58,932 nucleotides of DNA from Betaproteobacteria bacterium UBA5582 (lineage in GTDB: Bacteria > Pseudomonadota > Gammaproteobacteria > Burkholderiales > Rhodocyclaceae). Positions within the stretch are counted from its first letter, which is position 1; every line of letters starts with the position of its first letter. The DNA lies in the NCBI GenBank assembly GCA_002425245.1, contig DILW01000109.1, positions 1-58,932 on the forward strand, written 5' to 3'. Made by a program: the position numbers and the translations under genes. This document shows, piece after piece, positions 16,011 to 24,792 of this stretch. The notes beneath the pieces were generated by a model. The model was not told where the DNA came from, ran no database searches, and saw only the letters and a program-made list of their open reading frames with translations.

Positions 16011-17171
16011 ATGAGCCGACTACCTGAACCGTCCACGGAAGCGCTGGCCCACAGCCAGCGACTGCATGACGCCATTGCCGACGCTGTGCGCCGCGAAGGG
16101 GGTTTTCTTGCCTTCTCGCGGTACATGGAAATGGCGCTTTACGCACCCGGCCTGGGCTATTACGCGGCAGGAGCACGCAAATTCGGGAGTGCTGGTGATT
16201 TTGTCACCGCGCCGGAAATGACGCCGCTGTTCGGACAAGCATTGGCGACGCAGATCGCCCAGGCGATGCTGGCTTCGGCACCGATGGTGATCGAGGTCGG
16301 CGCCGGTTCGGGGCGGCTTGCCGCTGACGTCCTACTCGCCTTGGAGAAGATGGACAGCCTGCCCGATTGTTACGCGATCCTCGATCTTTCCCCCGATCTG
16401 CGCGCGCGTCAGCGCGAGACGCTGGCGGCAGCGGCACCCCATCTCCTGTCCCGGGTGCACTGGCTCGATCGCTTGCCGGAGCATTTCTCGGGCGTTGTCG
16501 TTGCCAACGAACTGCTCGATGCCCTGCCCGCTGACCTTGTGGTCTGGGGCGAAGGGGAGATATTCGAGCGTGGCGTTGGGGTCGATACGAACGGTCGTTT
16601 CACGTGGAACGAGCGGCCGGCAGGCGGCGCCCTACTGGACGCTGCGCTGGCGATAGCTGAAGAGTGTGCTCTGGGCGGCGCGTACCTGTCGGAGATCTCG
16701 CTTGCTGCGCGGGCCTGGTCGGCGGAATGGGGGCGGCGCCTGGAACGGGGCGTGCTGCTGTTGATCGACTATGGCTTTCCGCGGCACGAGTTCTACCACC
16801 CCCAGCGTCGACAAGGCACGCTGATGTGTCACTACCGCCACCATGCCCACCCCGACCCCTTCTTCCTCCCCGGCTTGCAGGACCTCACCGTGCATGTCGA
16901 TTTCACCGCGATCATTGCCGCTGCCCACGGTGCTGGACTTGACTTGCTGGGTTATACGAATCAGGGGCAGTTTCTGTTGAACTGCGGTCTGCTCGACCGG
17001 CTGGCTGAGATTCCGCCGGCGACCCCCGACTATTACCGGGCGTCCGCAGCGGCGGCCCGATTGACCATGCCGCATGAAATGGGCGAGTTGTTCAAGGTGA
17101 TCGCCATCGGCCGTGGTGTTGATCAGACGCTGTGCGGATTTACTCGCGGCGACCAGAGTCGCCGCTTGTAA
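16011..17171 (+). CDS. MidA/NDUFAF7-like class I SAM-dependent methyltransferase
   Basis: The 386-residue protein belongs to the MidA (NDUFAF7) group, whose mitochondrial member methylates an arginine of complex I subunit NDUFS2. Family features include FSRYMEMALYAPGLGYYAAG, GDFVTAPEMTPLFGQALA, SAM-binding VIEVGAGSGRLAADVL, VVANELLDALPADLV and the late TMPHEMGELFKVIAIG. Start 16011 fits the family N-terminus, although no good ribosome site is seen. The parS site at 16597 lies inside it, encoding the residues RFTWN. The bacterial substrate is unknown. Confidence 0.88.
   Translation: MSRLPEPSTEALAHSQRLHDAIADAVRREGGFLAFSRYMEMALYAPGLGYYAAGARKFGSAGDFVTAPEMTPLFGQALATQIAQAMLASAPMVIEVGAGSGRLAADVLLALEKMDSLPDCYAILDLSPDLRARQRETLAAAAPHLLSRVHWLDRLPEHFSGVVVANELLDALPADLVVWGEGEIFERGVGVDTNGRFTWNERPAGGALLDAALAIAEECALGGAYLSEISLAARAWSAEWGRRLERGVLLLIDYGFPRHEFYHPQRRQGTLMCHYRHHAHPDPFFLPGLQDLTVHVDFTAIIAAAHGAGLDLLGYTNQGQFLLNCGLLDRLAEIPPATPDYYRASAAAARLTMPHEMGELFKVIAIGRGVDQTLCGFTRGDQSRRL
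16597..16610. promoter_or_regulatory. parS centromere-like site 2
   Basis: GTTTCACGTGGAAC matches the parS core and is identical to site 1 on the same strand. It lies within the MidA-like gene, where it encodes part of RFTWN. Confidence 0.88.
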
Positions 17172-17217
17172 AAGGCGCTACACTGATAGCAACGCACGCA
17201 GCAACGGAGTTTCCATC

Positions 17218-17409
17218 ATGGACATCGCATCAGTCGCCGGCATGAGCACAGCCATGACCCAGCAGCAGACCAACGCGCAGGCCTCGATCCTGGTGCTGAA
17301 GAAGGCCATGGAAATCGAATCGAGCAACGCCTTGCAGTTGCTGCAGGCGCTGCCCCAGGCGGCGAGCAACCCGTCTAACCTGGGCAACAACATCGATATC
17401 AGGGCGTAA
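17218..17409 (+). CDS. YjfB-family putative motility protein
   Basis: This 63-residue protein (MDIASVAGMSTAMTQQQ...) fits the YjfB family, short proteins often found with motility genes and of unproven function. It is mostly alpha-helical, with a Gln/Ala-rich middle and a GNNIDIRA end resembling the family C-terminus. GGAG lies about 9 bp before the ATG. Its 3' end overlaps the convergent hydrolase gene by 11 bp. No other motility genes are in the window. Confidence 0.75.
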   Translation: MDIASVAGMSTAMTQQQTNAQASILVLKKAMEIESSNALQLLQALPQAASNPSNLGNNIDIRA

Positions 17410-18205
17410 GGCGCTTCAGCCAGTCGTCGATGATCGCTGCCGCGCGCGGCCAGTCGTTTTCGTGGGTGATGGCGTGGCCCATGTCGCGCAGGATGTGGCA
17501 GGGTTCGCCATAGGTGTGTGCCGTCGACTGGACCAGGAAAGCGGGGACCAGGGTGTCCTGCTCGGCGCCGACGATGAGCATCGGCGGCCGGTGCATGCAG
17601 TAGAGATTGGGCAGGTTGAACATCGACATGTCCCAGATGGCGCGCTGCGATTCGTTCTGCATCTTGCCCAGCCATTCGGCCAGCATGGCCGGGTCGACCT
17701 CGCCGGCAAACAGCGCCTGGCGCAGGGTGTCGGTATCGGTGTAATTGCCAGCGAGAATCCGGTTGATTTCAAGGAACAGCTCGGGTTTCTGCAGCATGAG
17801 GTGGAACTGCGCCGCGATCAGTCCCTGTGGCGGCACCGAACACAGCAGGGCTACCGCCGGTGCCGGATGGCGTTCCAGGTACTTCTGAACGACAAAACCA
17901 CCCATCGAATGACCAAGTAGTATCGGATCAATGTCCAGCGCCTCGATGACCGTGCGGACATCGTCAACATAATCAGCAATCGACAACCAGTTGATCCGCT
18001 CGTGTTCTTTGCTGCCACCGTGCCCGCGGAGGGAGAGGGCATGACAGGGATGACCGGCCGCCGCGAAATGGGGCATGAAGGTCTCGGTCCACATCCAGCC
18101 GCCGGCAAATGCTCCGTGAATGAAGAGCAGTGGCTGTTTGCGGGACTTGCGGGTGGGCAGGCAGGAAAATACTTCAAGCCCGCCGATGTCTTGGGTTGCT
18201 ATCAT
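17399..18205 (-). CDS. Alpha/beta hydrolase
   Basis: The 268-residue protein has a classic alpha/beta hydrolase pattern: HGAFAGGWMW oxyanion loop, LRGHGGS, nucleophile Ser100 in LGHSMGG, acid in GAEQDTLVP and His in MGHAITHEN. No signal peptide is present. It resembles esterase/lipase-like hydrolases such as lysophospholipase-type enzymes, but the substrate is not readable from sequence. It converges on the YjfB gene with an 11-bp overlap and is divergent from the DUF2905 gene. Confidence 0.85.
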   Translation of the reverse strand: MIATQDIGGLEVFSCLPTRKSRKQPLLFIHGAFAGGWMWTETFMPHFAAAGHPCHALSLRGHGGSKEHERINWLSIADYVDDVRTVIEALDIDPILLGHSMGGFVVQKYLERHPAPAVALLCSVPPQGLIAAQFHLMLQKPELFLEINRILAGNYTDTDTLRQALFAGEVDPAMLAEWLGKMQNESQRAIWDMSMFNLPNLYCMHRPPMLIVGAEQDTLVPAFLVQSTAHTYGEPCHILRDMGHAITHENDWPRAAAIIDDWLKRLTP

Positions 18206-18262
18206 GGCTCGCTACGGCTGGTGCCGTGGTTAAATGCGGGCTTTCGCGCGCTGGGTGAATAC

Positions 18263-18460
18263 ATGTTGAAGTGGATATTGACGCTGGTCGTGGCGATCTT
18301 CCTGCTCGGGCTGATCACGCCGCACCTCGCCCGCTTCATCCGTTTCGGGCAGTTGCCGGGCGATGTCTCGTTCCGCTGGCGGGGTCGAATCTACCATTTC
18401 CCCTTTGTCAGCATCATCATCCTGTCACTGCTGCTCTGGTTCATCGCCCGCCTCATTTAG
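18263..18460 (+). CDS. DUF2905 small membrane protein
   Basis: This 65-residue protein has two hydrophobic segments (ILTLVVAIFLLGLITP and FVSIIILSLLLWFIARL) separated by FIRFGQLPGDVSFRWRGRIYHFP, the hallmark of the DUF2905 family. The role is unknown. The last 36 bp overlap the 3' end of the convergent cca gene, so both proteins' C-termini are encoded on opposite strands of the same DNA. Confidence 0.82.
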   Translation: MLKWILTLVVAIFLLGLITPHLARFIRFGQLPGDVSFRWRGRIYHFPFVSIIILSLLLWFIARLI

Positions 18461-19663
18461 CATGGCGCGGACCGCTTTGATGCGGGCCAGGCGAATCCGT
18501 TCCGGGATCTTGCTGCGCTCGCTCGTGGTCGCAGCGATCTGGCCGGCATTGACCCCGTTGACTGCATCCAGGACGCGGTAGAGCAAGTCCGGGCTGTCGT
18601 AAGCGCGTTCCTCCCAGCCCGCGCGGCCGGTATAGTCGCAGCGGCAGGTGTCGAGCAACTCGCCGAAACGAACCGGCCGCCGCAAGGCATCACATTTCTC
18701 CAGCAGATCGACCAGGGTTGCCGCACGCATCTCGGCGGCGCGGTGGATGGTGCCATGGTGACGAGCCATCAGCAGCGCCAGGTCGCGGCACTCATTGGGA
18801 ACGCGCAGGCGCTCGCTCATCGCTTCGCACAATGTGACGCTGCGCTGCTCATGACCAATATGCCGGGGCAGAATGTCGGCGGGCGTCAGCGCCTTGCCCA
18901 GATCATGGCACAGGGCGGCATAGCGGACAGTGAGCGGGAAAGCAAAGCGGGCGGCCTGGTCAATGACCATCAAGGTGTGGATACCGGCGTCGATCTCGGG
19001 ATGGTAGTCCGCCCGCTGCGGCACACCGAACAAGGCCTCGACTTCGGGGAGCAGCCGCGCCAGCGCGCCACACTCGCGCAGGACCTGGAACATCCGCGAC
19101 GGCTTTTCTTCCATCAGTCCCTTGGCCAGCTCCTGCCAGACCCGCTCGGCAACGAGATGATCGACTTCGCCACTGGCGACCATGGTCCGCATCAGTGCCA
19201 GAGTGTCCGGGGCAACCGTGAAATCGTGAAAGCGTGCCGCGAAGCGCGCAATGCGCAGGATACGGACGGGATCCTCGGCAAAGGCCGGGCCGACGTGGCG
19301 CAGGATTCTGGCCTGAAGATCGCCCTGGCCGTTAAAAGGGTCGATCACCCTGCCCTCGCCATCGCGGGCCATTGCGTTGATGGTCAGGTCGCGGCGGGCG
19401 AGATCCTGTTCCAGCGTGACATCGGCGGCGGCGTGAAAAGTGAAACCATGATAGCCGCGCCCGCTCTTGCGCTCGGTGCGAGCGAGCGCATACTCCTCCT
19501 GGCTTTCCGGGTGCAGGAACACGGGAAAGTCTTTGCCGACCGGGCGAAAACCAGCCGCCAGCATGGCTTCCGGGGTGGCGCCGACGACCACGTAATCGCG
19601 GTCGTCGCAGGGGCGGCCAAGCAGTTCGTCCCGGACGGCGCCGCCGACGATGTAAACCTGCAC
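18425..19663 (-). CDS. cca: Multifunctional CCA tRNA nucleotidyltransferase
   Basis: Cca adds or repairs the 3' CCA end of tRNAs and, in this type, also has HD-domain phosphohydrolase activity. From GTG at 19663 it is 412 residues, as in E. coli: MQVYIVGGAVRDELLG, the CDDRDYVVVG acidic motif, RRDLTINAM, DPVRILRIARFAARF and the HD motif CHDLGKA. An upstream in-frame extension is rejected because it overlaps the epimerase gene and lacks similarity. Its 3' end overlaps the DUF2905 gene. Confidence 0.95.
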   Translation of the reverse strand: MQVYIVGGAVRDELLGRPCDDRDYVVVGATPEAMLAAGFRPVGKDFPVFLHPESQEEYALARTERKSGRGYHGFTFHAAADVTLEQDLARRDLTINAMARDGEGRVIDPFNGQGDLQARILRHVGPAFAEDPVRILRIARFAARFHDFTVAPDTLALMRTMVASGEVDHLVAERVWQELAKGLMEEKPSRMFQVLRECGALARLLPEVEALFGVPQRADYHPEIDAGIHTLMVIDQAARFAFPLTVRYAALCHDLGKALTPADILPRHIGHEQRSVTLCEAMSERLRVPNECRDLALLMARHHGTIHRAAEMRAATLVDLLEKCDALRRPVRFGELLDTCRCDYTGRAGWEERAYDSPDLLYRVLDAVNGVNAGQIAATTSERSKIPERIRLARIKAVRAMLNEAGDEPEQQ

Positions 19664-19679
19664 GCTGGGTGTTACAGGC

Positions 19680-20642
19680 TCAGCGGCCGGCGCGGAAGCG
19701 GAAGCTGTCGAGCTTGCCCTTCGGCGTGCGGTGCGCGATGTAGGTCGGAGCGATCGCTTCGACGGCAGTCGGTCGCCAGTTGGCCGGTAGTTTGCAGCCG
19801 GCTTCGGCAACGCTGTCTACCTGCATCGAGCGCAGATTGTCCGGCGACATCAGCGGATTCGGTGCCAGCCACATCAAGCCGGCCTGCAGGTAGGCCCAGC
19901 CTTCGGACAAGGCGATGATGCGGGCTTTGCTACGGGTCAGCTCGGCGGTGTACTCAACCAGTTGACGCAGTGTGTAAACCTGCGGACCAACCAGGTCGTA
20001 GGCCTGGCCAAAGGTGGCGACGTTGTCCAGCGAATCGACGAAGGCGTCGGCGACATCGGCCACCCATACCGGCTGGAAGCGGGCATGGCCGAAACCGAGC
20101 GGGAAGACCGGCGCCGACTTGAGCACCTTGGCGAACATCGACAGGAAGGAATCGCCAAGGCCGAAAATCACTGAAGGGCGGAAAACGGTGACGTCGAGTT
20201 CACCTGCTGCCGCCATCACTGCGGCTTCGCCGTCGCCCTTGGAAGCCAGATATTCCGATGGTCCCTTGGGGTCGGCCTTGAGCGCACTCATGTGCACCAG
20301 GCGGCGAACGCCTGCTGCCTTGCAGGCCGCGACGATCTTCTTGGGCAATTCAACGTGGGCCTGAGCGAAATCATCGCTGTAGGGGAACTTGACGTCGCGG
20401 CTATGCAGGATGCCGACCAGATTGATCACTGCGTCGTGCCCGCGGACCAAGGCAGTCAGCGTTTCCGGACAATGAATATTGGCTTCCGGCATGTCGACGC
20501 CGGGTTGCATGATCAAGGCTTTGGTCCGTTCGCGCCGACGTGTCGGTACGGTGACCTCGATGCCACGCTGGGCCAGTCGATTGACGATGTAGGTACCGAT
20601 AAAACCGCTACCCCCCAGCAGCAAGACCTTTTTGATACGCAT
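19680..20642 (-). CDS. Complex I NDUFA9-like NAD(P)-binding epimerase
   Basis: The 320-residue protein has an N-terminal Rossmann motif (VLLLGGSGFIGTYIVNRLAQRG) and belongs to the atypical SDR group related to complex I subunit NDUFA9 (INLVGIL, VHMSALKADP, FRPSVIFGLGDSFLSMFAKVLK, QPVWVADVADAF). In NDUFA9 the nucleotide has a structural role; bacterial homologues have unclear function. Start 20642 is set by the Rossmann motif. It lies 16 bp before cca on the same strand, so the two are likely cotranscribed. Confidence 0.88.
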   Translation of the reverse strand: MRIKKVLLLGGSGFIGTYIVNRLAQRGIEVTVPTRRRERTKALIMQPGVDMPEANIHCPETLTALVRGHDAVINLVGILHSRDVKFPYSDDFAQAHVELPKKIVAACKAAGVRRLVHMSALKADPKGPSEYLASKGDGEAAVMAAAGELDVTVFRPSVIFGLGDSFLSMFAKVLKSAPVFPLGFGHARFQPVWVADVADAFVDSLDNVATFGQAYDLVGPQVYTLRQLVEYTAELTRSKARIIALSEGWAYLQAGLMWLAPNPLMSPDNLRSMQVDSVAEAGCKLPANWRPTAVEAIAPTYIAHRTPKGKLDSFRFRAGR

Positions 20643-20718
20643 CCTGAACCCCGCGTTAAATTCGACAGACCTCGATTTTACGGTAAATGCGGGCGTGCCG
20701 TCAGTCCGGGCGCAAGCT

Positions 20719-22785
20719 TCAGTCAGCGGTTGCCATCGCCTGGGCAAGCAGACCGGCAAACTGCAGCGCCGGCTTCAGTCTGCGCATGCCGCCGTCGGCC
20801 AGCCGGTATTCCATCAATTGGGGGTGAACCGCCAGTGCCAGTCTGGAATCCGGGCTGTACAGCAGGCAACGCCCACTGTGCGGACTGCGGTAGCAGAGGC
20901 ACAGCTTGTGCTCCAGGCCGTCCAGGCGCAGGCCAAGCCAGCTGCCCACTTCAGGCTGCTGACCTTGGGGGGAAGCATTTGCCGGGGCTGGAAAATCGAG
21001 CGTGTGCAGGATCAGATCACCCGCCTCGATACGGCCCTGGCTGGCCTGCTGACGATGGCTGGTAGCGATGCCGGCATGGGGCGGCGGCATGACGCCGCCA
21101 CGCATGGCCCGCGTCTGCAGCTCGAAACAAGCGTCAAGCACCCGGCTTTGAGCGTCGGCTCCCATGCCGAGTCGATCCATGTCGTTCTTGAACGACTTGA
21201 GCACGCCCGGTAGCTGTCGAGCCATGGCCTGCCGTTCCTCAGCTGCGACCTTGGGCTGGAAGGACCAGAGCAATGTGGAAAGCGTCAGAGCGAGTTCCTG
21301 CCAGGCGGTACCGTTAACGCCACCTTCGTGCCAGGCCTGTTCGAGCAGGCGCTTCCATTCGTGATTGAAGAAAACCTGCAGCACTGGCGGTAAACCGGCA
21401 ATTTCCTGGGTGCCGAGCAGGCAATCCACATCGGCGGAGAGTTGACCGCCCTGGTCCAGCTTCTGCAATAGCGGCAGATAGAGCGAGGCTTGTTCCCCTA
21501 TTTCGCGCAGTTGTTCCTGCTGCAATTGGCGAAGGGCTTCGGTCGCGGCGGTGATGCTTTCGGTGTGGGCACCGGCGCCATCCTTGAGCCGGACGACAAT
21601 CGTCGAAATCTTCCTGCACCAGGGATGTTCGCGTTGCGCGTCGGTGGGCAGACCGAGGAAGTTGCGGCCAATCTGGTCGATCAACTGACGCAGGGGATGG
21701 TCTTCCCTGGAAAACAGCGCTTTGTCCTTGAGCGCAAGTCTGACCATGAAAACCTGCAACTCGGCGACCAGCTGCTTTTGTGCGTCGGTTAGCTCGGGAT
21801 CGGAAAAGATGGTGGCGTAGAAGTGGCCGACAGCATCGATCGCCTGTCCTTCTGCGGTTGCAGGTGGGACGCCCAGCTCTTGAGCGCGCACTGGCTGCAA
21901 GGAAGGCCCCCGGATTTCCTGGGGACCGTCGAACAAACCGGGAAGGAGGCTTTCCAGTTTGGGCGAGGTGGCAGTGAGAAAATCAGCACTGTTGCGCTGG
22001 CTGCGTTCCAGTTGTTCAAGCCGGAACATCAGGTTGTCCAGCGAGGCCTGATTCAACAGACTTTTGCCGCCCGCCCCAGTTTTGCCGGAGATTCCGGCGA
22101 GTTGGGTGAGTGCGGCGGCAGTGGTCGGATTGTTGGCGGGCGGTACTTCCTGTATGAGTGGAGCGACCGGCGGGCGGGCGTTGTCGACGACCACCGGCTG
22201 CACGGCCTCAGCACCGGCGCGGCTGAGCAAAGCGTCGATCTGTTCATAGATCGGGGGCAGGCCTTCGTGCAGAACATTCTCGATGCGATCGAGCAGGCTG
22301 GTCTTTTCCTCCAGCGAGCTCGCCCCGGCAGCTTCGAACAGCGCCTGGATGCCGGCGACGATGCCCTGTGGGCCCACAGGGTTTTGCGATTTCGGTAGAT
22401 CATTGCGCCCGAGCAGGGTCATGAAGCGCAGGTGGGTTTTCCACAGTGAAACGCTGGTTGAATCGGCCAGCCGCTTGCACAGGCTTTCGAAACGGATTTC
22501 CAATTCGAGATCGTCTTCGCCGACCAGCGTGATGCGCGATGAGGTCAGTCCACTGGCCTCTTCGGCAAAGCTGCAGCTGCGTTGAACGAGCTGCATCTTG
22601 TCGAAATGATCACCGGTACCTCTGACGATCGCTCCGATAGCTGCGTCGGACAGTAGACGGCTGTTTCTCAGGAGGGTCGACAGGTGGTCGAGAAATGCGG
22701 TTCGACAGTCCTTGAGGACTTCATAGCGATCGAATCGGCCGGCTGGGTTGAACTGGGTCACGGCGATGGTATATCCATTGTGCAT
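20719..22785 (-). CDS. DUF1631 family protein
   Basis: This 688-residue protein, predicted soluble and largely helical, resembles the DUF1631 family of gamma/betaproteobacteria. Features include the N-terminal CRTAFLDHLSTLLRN, the middle FYATIFSDPELTDAQKQLVAELQVFMVRLALKD and a C-terminal beta-rich GSWLGLRLDGLEHKLCLCYRSPHSGRCLLY segment that looks like a PilZ-type barrel. Some DUF1631 proteins are annotated as thymidine phosphorylase; I see no support for that. Function unknown, possibly second-messenger linked (inference). Confidence 0.78.
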   Translation of the reverse strand: MHNGYTIAVTQFNPAGRFDRYEVLKDCRTAFLDHLSTLLRNSRLLSDAAIGAIVRGTGDHFDKMQLVQRSCSFAEEASGLTSSRITLVGEDDLELEIRFESLCKRLADSTSVSLWKTHLRFMTLLGRNDLPKSQNPVGPQGIVAGIQALFEAAGASSLEEKTSLLDRIENVLHEGLPPIYEQIDALLSRAGAEAVQPVVVDNARPPVAPLIQEVPPANNPTTAAALTQLAGISGKTGAGGKSLLNQASLDNLMFRLEQLERSQRNSADFLTATSPKLESLLPGLFDGPQEIRGPSLQPVRAQELGVPPATAEGQAIDAVGHFYATIFSDPELTDAQKQLVAELQVFMVRLALKDKALFSREDHPLRQLIDQIGRNFLGLPTDAQREHPWCRKISTIVVRLKDGAGAHTESITAATEALRQLQQEQLREIGEQASLYLPLLQKLDQGGQLSADVDCLLGTQEIAGLPPVLQVFFNHEWKRLLEQAWHEGGVNGTAWQELALTLSTLLWSFQPKVAAEERQAMARQLPGVLKSFKNDMDRLGMGADAQSRVLDACFELQTRAMRGGVMPPPHAGIATSHRQQASQGRIEAGDLILHTLDFPAPANASPQGQQPEVGSWLGLRLDGLEHKLCLCYRSPHSGRCLLYSPDSRLALAVHPQLMEYRLADGGMRRLKPALQFAGLLAQAMATAD

Positions 22786-22846
22786 GGTGGTGCAGCTGGC
22801 GGTCAGGCGACCATTGTGCCATCAAAACCGGGGCTTGGCATTAATG

Positions 22847-24778
22847 TCAGGGCAGGTCGCGATCCCTCAGTTCGGTCTGTGAAGACGGTGCGATGTTGCC
22901 GAGGCGCGTTTTGAGTGAGTCGGGGCGTCCGTTGAACAGGGCTGAATAGTAGATGGCGTTGCTCATCACCTTCTTGACGTAGTCACGGGTTTCCGAAAAC
23001 GGGATGGTTTCCGCGTAAATTGCCCCTTCCATGGCTTGCTCGCCCCGCCAGCGGCGGGCCCTGCCCGGCCCGGCGTTGTAGGCAGCCGAAGCAAGTACCG
23101 GATGGTTGTCGAGGTTTTCCATGACCATGCGCATGTACGAGGTACCGAGCAGTATGTTCACCTCGGTATCGTTGACGCGTCCCGGGTGGAAGTCATCCAG
23201 CCCGATCTTTTTGGCAACCCAGCGGGCCGTCGCTGGCATCAACTGCATCAGGCCGGAGGCGCCGACGCTTGAGCGGGCATTGGTAATGAAGCGGCTTTCC
23301 TGACGCATCAAGCCGTAGACCCAGGCGTCGTCGACTGCTTGCTGACGGGCCACGGGACGAATCTGCTCGGCGTAGGGCGAGAGGAAGCGCAAGGTGTAAT
23401 CGTGCTCGCTGCGCGTGCGGTCGGCAGTATTGATGGCGCGATCCCAGATCTGGTGCTGTCGGGCAAGCTCGGCAGCCGCGAGCAGTTCGCGGTCGCTCAT
23501 CCCGCGCAGGGCCCAGTTCCATTCGCGGACCGCTTCCGTACGCATGTCCAGCCGGAATAATGCCAGGGCGCGCTGCAGGCCGGCGTGGCGGCGGGCAAGT
23601 TGCATCTCTTCGGTGCTTGGCGGCGTCGCGCGCGGCGGTGGCAGGACAGCACGCCCCAATTCCTCGTCGGCCAGATTGCCGTAGAAATGAGGTTCGCCAG
23701 CTATGCGGGCGAACAGGGCGTCGGCTTCGCTCAGTCGCCCACCGGCACGGAATGCGCGTCCCAGCCAGTAGACCCATTCAGGGCGCGCGGCCAGTGCTGA
23801 CGGCATGTTCTCGATGGCGCTGCGCACGGTCCCCCAGTTTCCTGCGCGCAACGCGCTACGTACCTTCCACTGGTGATTCTCGTCACTGAGCGGGGCATCG
23901 CCGGCAAAGGCGTACCAAGTCAGGGACTCGGGATGGTGTTTGCGCGCCGCCTGCAGGGCGATCTGGCTCCATGCCCATTTCCTTTCCCCAGGCTGCATGG
24001 CAGCCTGGCGCCGCTCCAGTTCACGTGCCGCCGCTTCCGGATCGTTGGCCGCAACATAGCGGATGGCAATTGCAGCCAATTCACGTCCGCTCCGGCTCGC
24101 GCGCCAGTCGTTGCCCTGTCGGGCCAGGAAGGCCATGGGATTTTTCACCGCGTTGTCGAAATTCTTTGCGTCCGGCGAGCGATCGGCTGCTAACAGGTCG
24201 AGCGTGCGTCTGGCCCACTGCGGGCGGTTGCCCTCGATCTGAAGACGGGCACGTGTCCAGACCTCGTCCGGTGTAATACGACCGGTATTGACCAAGCTGC
24301 TCAGTAGAGGCTGACAACCTTCAGGGGGCTCAAGCAGGGTCAGCCAGCTATCGGCAGCCTGATCGAGCGCGCTGCGATCACCGCGTGTCCATCTTGCCTG
24401 CTGGTAGAGACAGGTCAATTCCGCTTCCGGCGCCAGCAGCCGCGGATACTCAGATTCAACCAGGTTCCACGTGGAACGGCGGGCCAGCCAGCGTAACCAG
24501 TCGGCACGCAAGCGCTCGGCGACGTTGCTGCCTTCCTGCGCGGCAAGGAAGGCTGGAATGCCGGCATCGTCGTTTTTGGCCAGCAGGTTACGCAAGCGGT
24601 AGTTCTCGGCGTAGATGGCCAGTGTGTGCCTGCCCAGGCGGTTGACCGCGCTTTCCAGTCGGTTGCTGTCGCCGTTGCGGAAAGCCTCCCGGGCTTCCAT
24701 GAATACTGCGTCATCACCGGTCTGGGCGAAGCCGCTGGTGGCAAACGTGAGGGCGGCAAGTAATGCGTGAAGCTTCAT
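22847..24778 (-). CDS. Soluble lytic murein transglycosylase (Slt70-like)
   Basis: The 643-residue periplasmic enzyme cleaves peptidoglycan glycan strands with formation of 1,6-anhydro ends. It has a signal peptide (MKLHALLAALTFATSGFAQ), a long alpha-superhelical middle region and a C-terminal SLT domain with catalytic Glu in MRQESRF, followed by GASGLMQLMPATARWVAKKIG and SAAYNAGPGRARRWR. The parS site at 24464 lies in its 5' part, encoding STWN. Its ATG is only 14 bp from the divergent cyclo-ligase ATG. Confidence 0.93.
   Translation of the reverse strand: MKLHALLAALTFATSGFAQTGDDAVFMEAREAFRNGDSNRLESAVNRLGRHTLAIYAENYRLRNLLAKNDDAGIPAFLAAQEGSNVAERLRADWLRWLARRSTWNLVESEYPRLLAPEAELTCLYQQARWTRGDRSALDQAADSWLTLLEPPEGCQPLLSSLVNTGRITPDEVWTRARLQIEGNRPQWARRTLDLLAADRSPDAKNFDNAVKNPMAFLARQGNDWRASRSGRELAAIAIRYVAANDPEAAARELERRQAAMQPGERKWAWSQIALQAARKHHPESLTWYAFAGDAPLSDENHQWKVRSALRAGNWGTVRSAIENMPSALAARPEWVYWLGRAFRAGGRLSEADALFARIAGEPHFYGNLADEELGRAVLPPPRATPPSTEEMQLARRHAGLQRALALFRLDMRTEAVREWNWALRGMSDRELLAAAELARQHQIWDRAINTADRTRSEHDYTLRFLSPYAEQIRPVARQQAVDDAWVYGLMRQESRFITNARSSVGASGLMQLMPATARWVAKKIGLDDFHPGRVNDTEVNILLGTSYMRMVMENLDNHPVLASAAYNAGPGRARRWRGEQAMEGAIYAETIPFSETRDYVKKVMSNAIYYSALFNGRPDSLKTRLGNIAPSSQTELRDRDLP
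24464..24477. promoter_or_regulatory. parS centromere-like site 3 (perfect palindrome)
   Basis: GTTCCACGTGGAAC is a perfect 14-bp palindrome and matches the parS core at every position. It lies inside the lytic transglycosylase gene. Confidence 0.9.
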
Positions 24779-24792
24779 GCTAGATTGACCGG

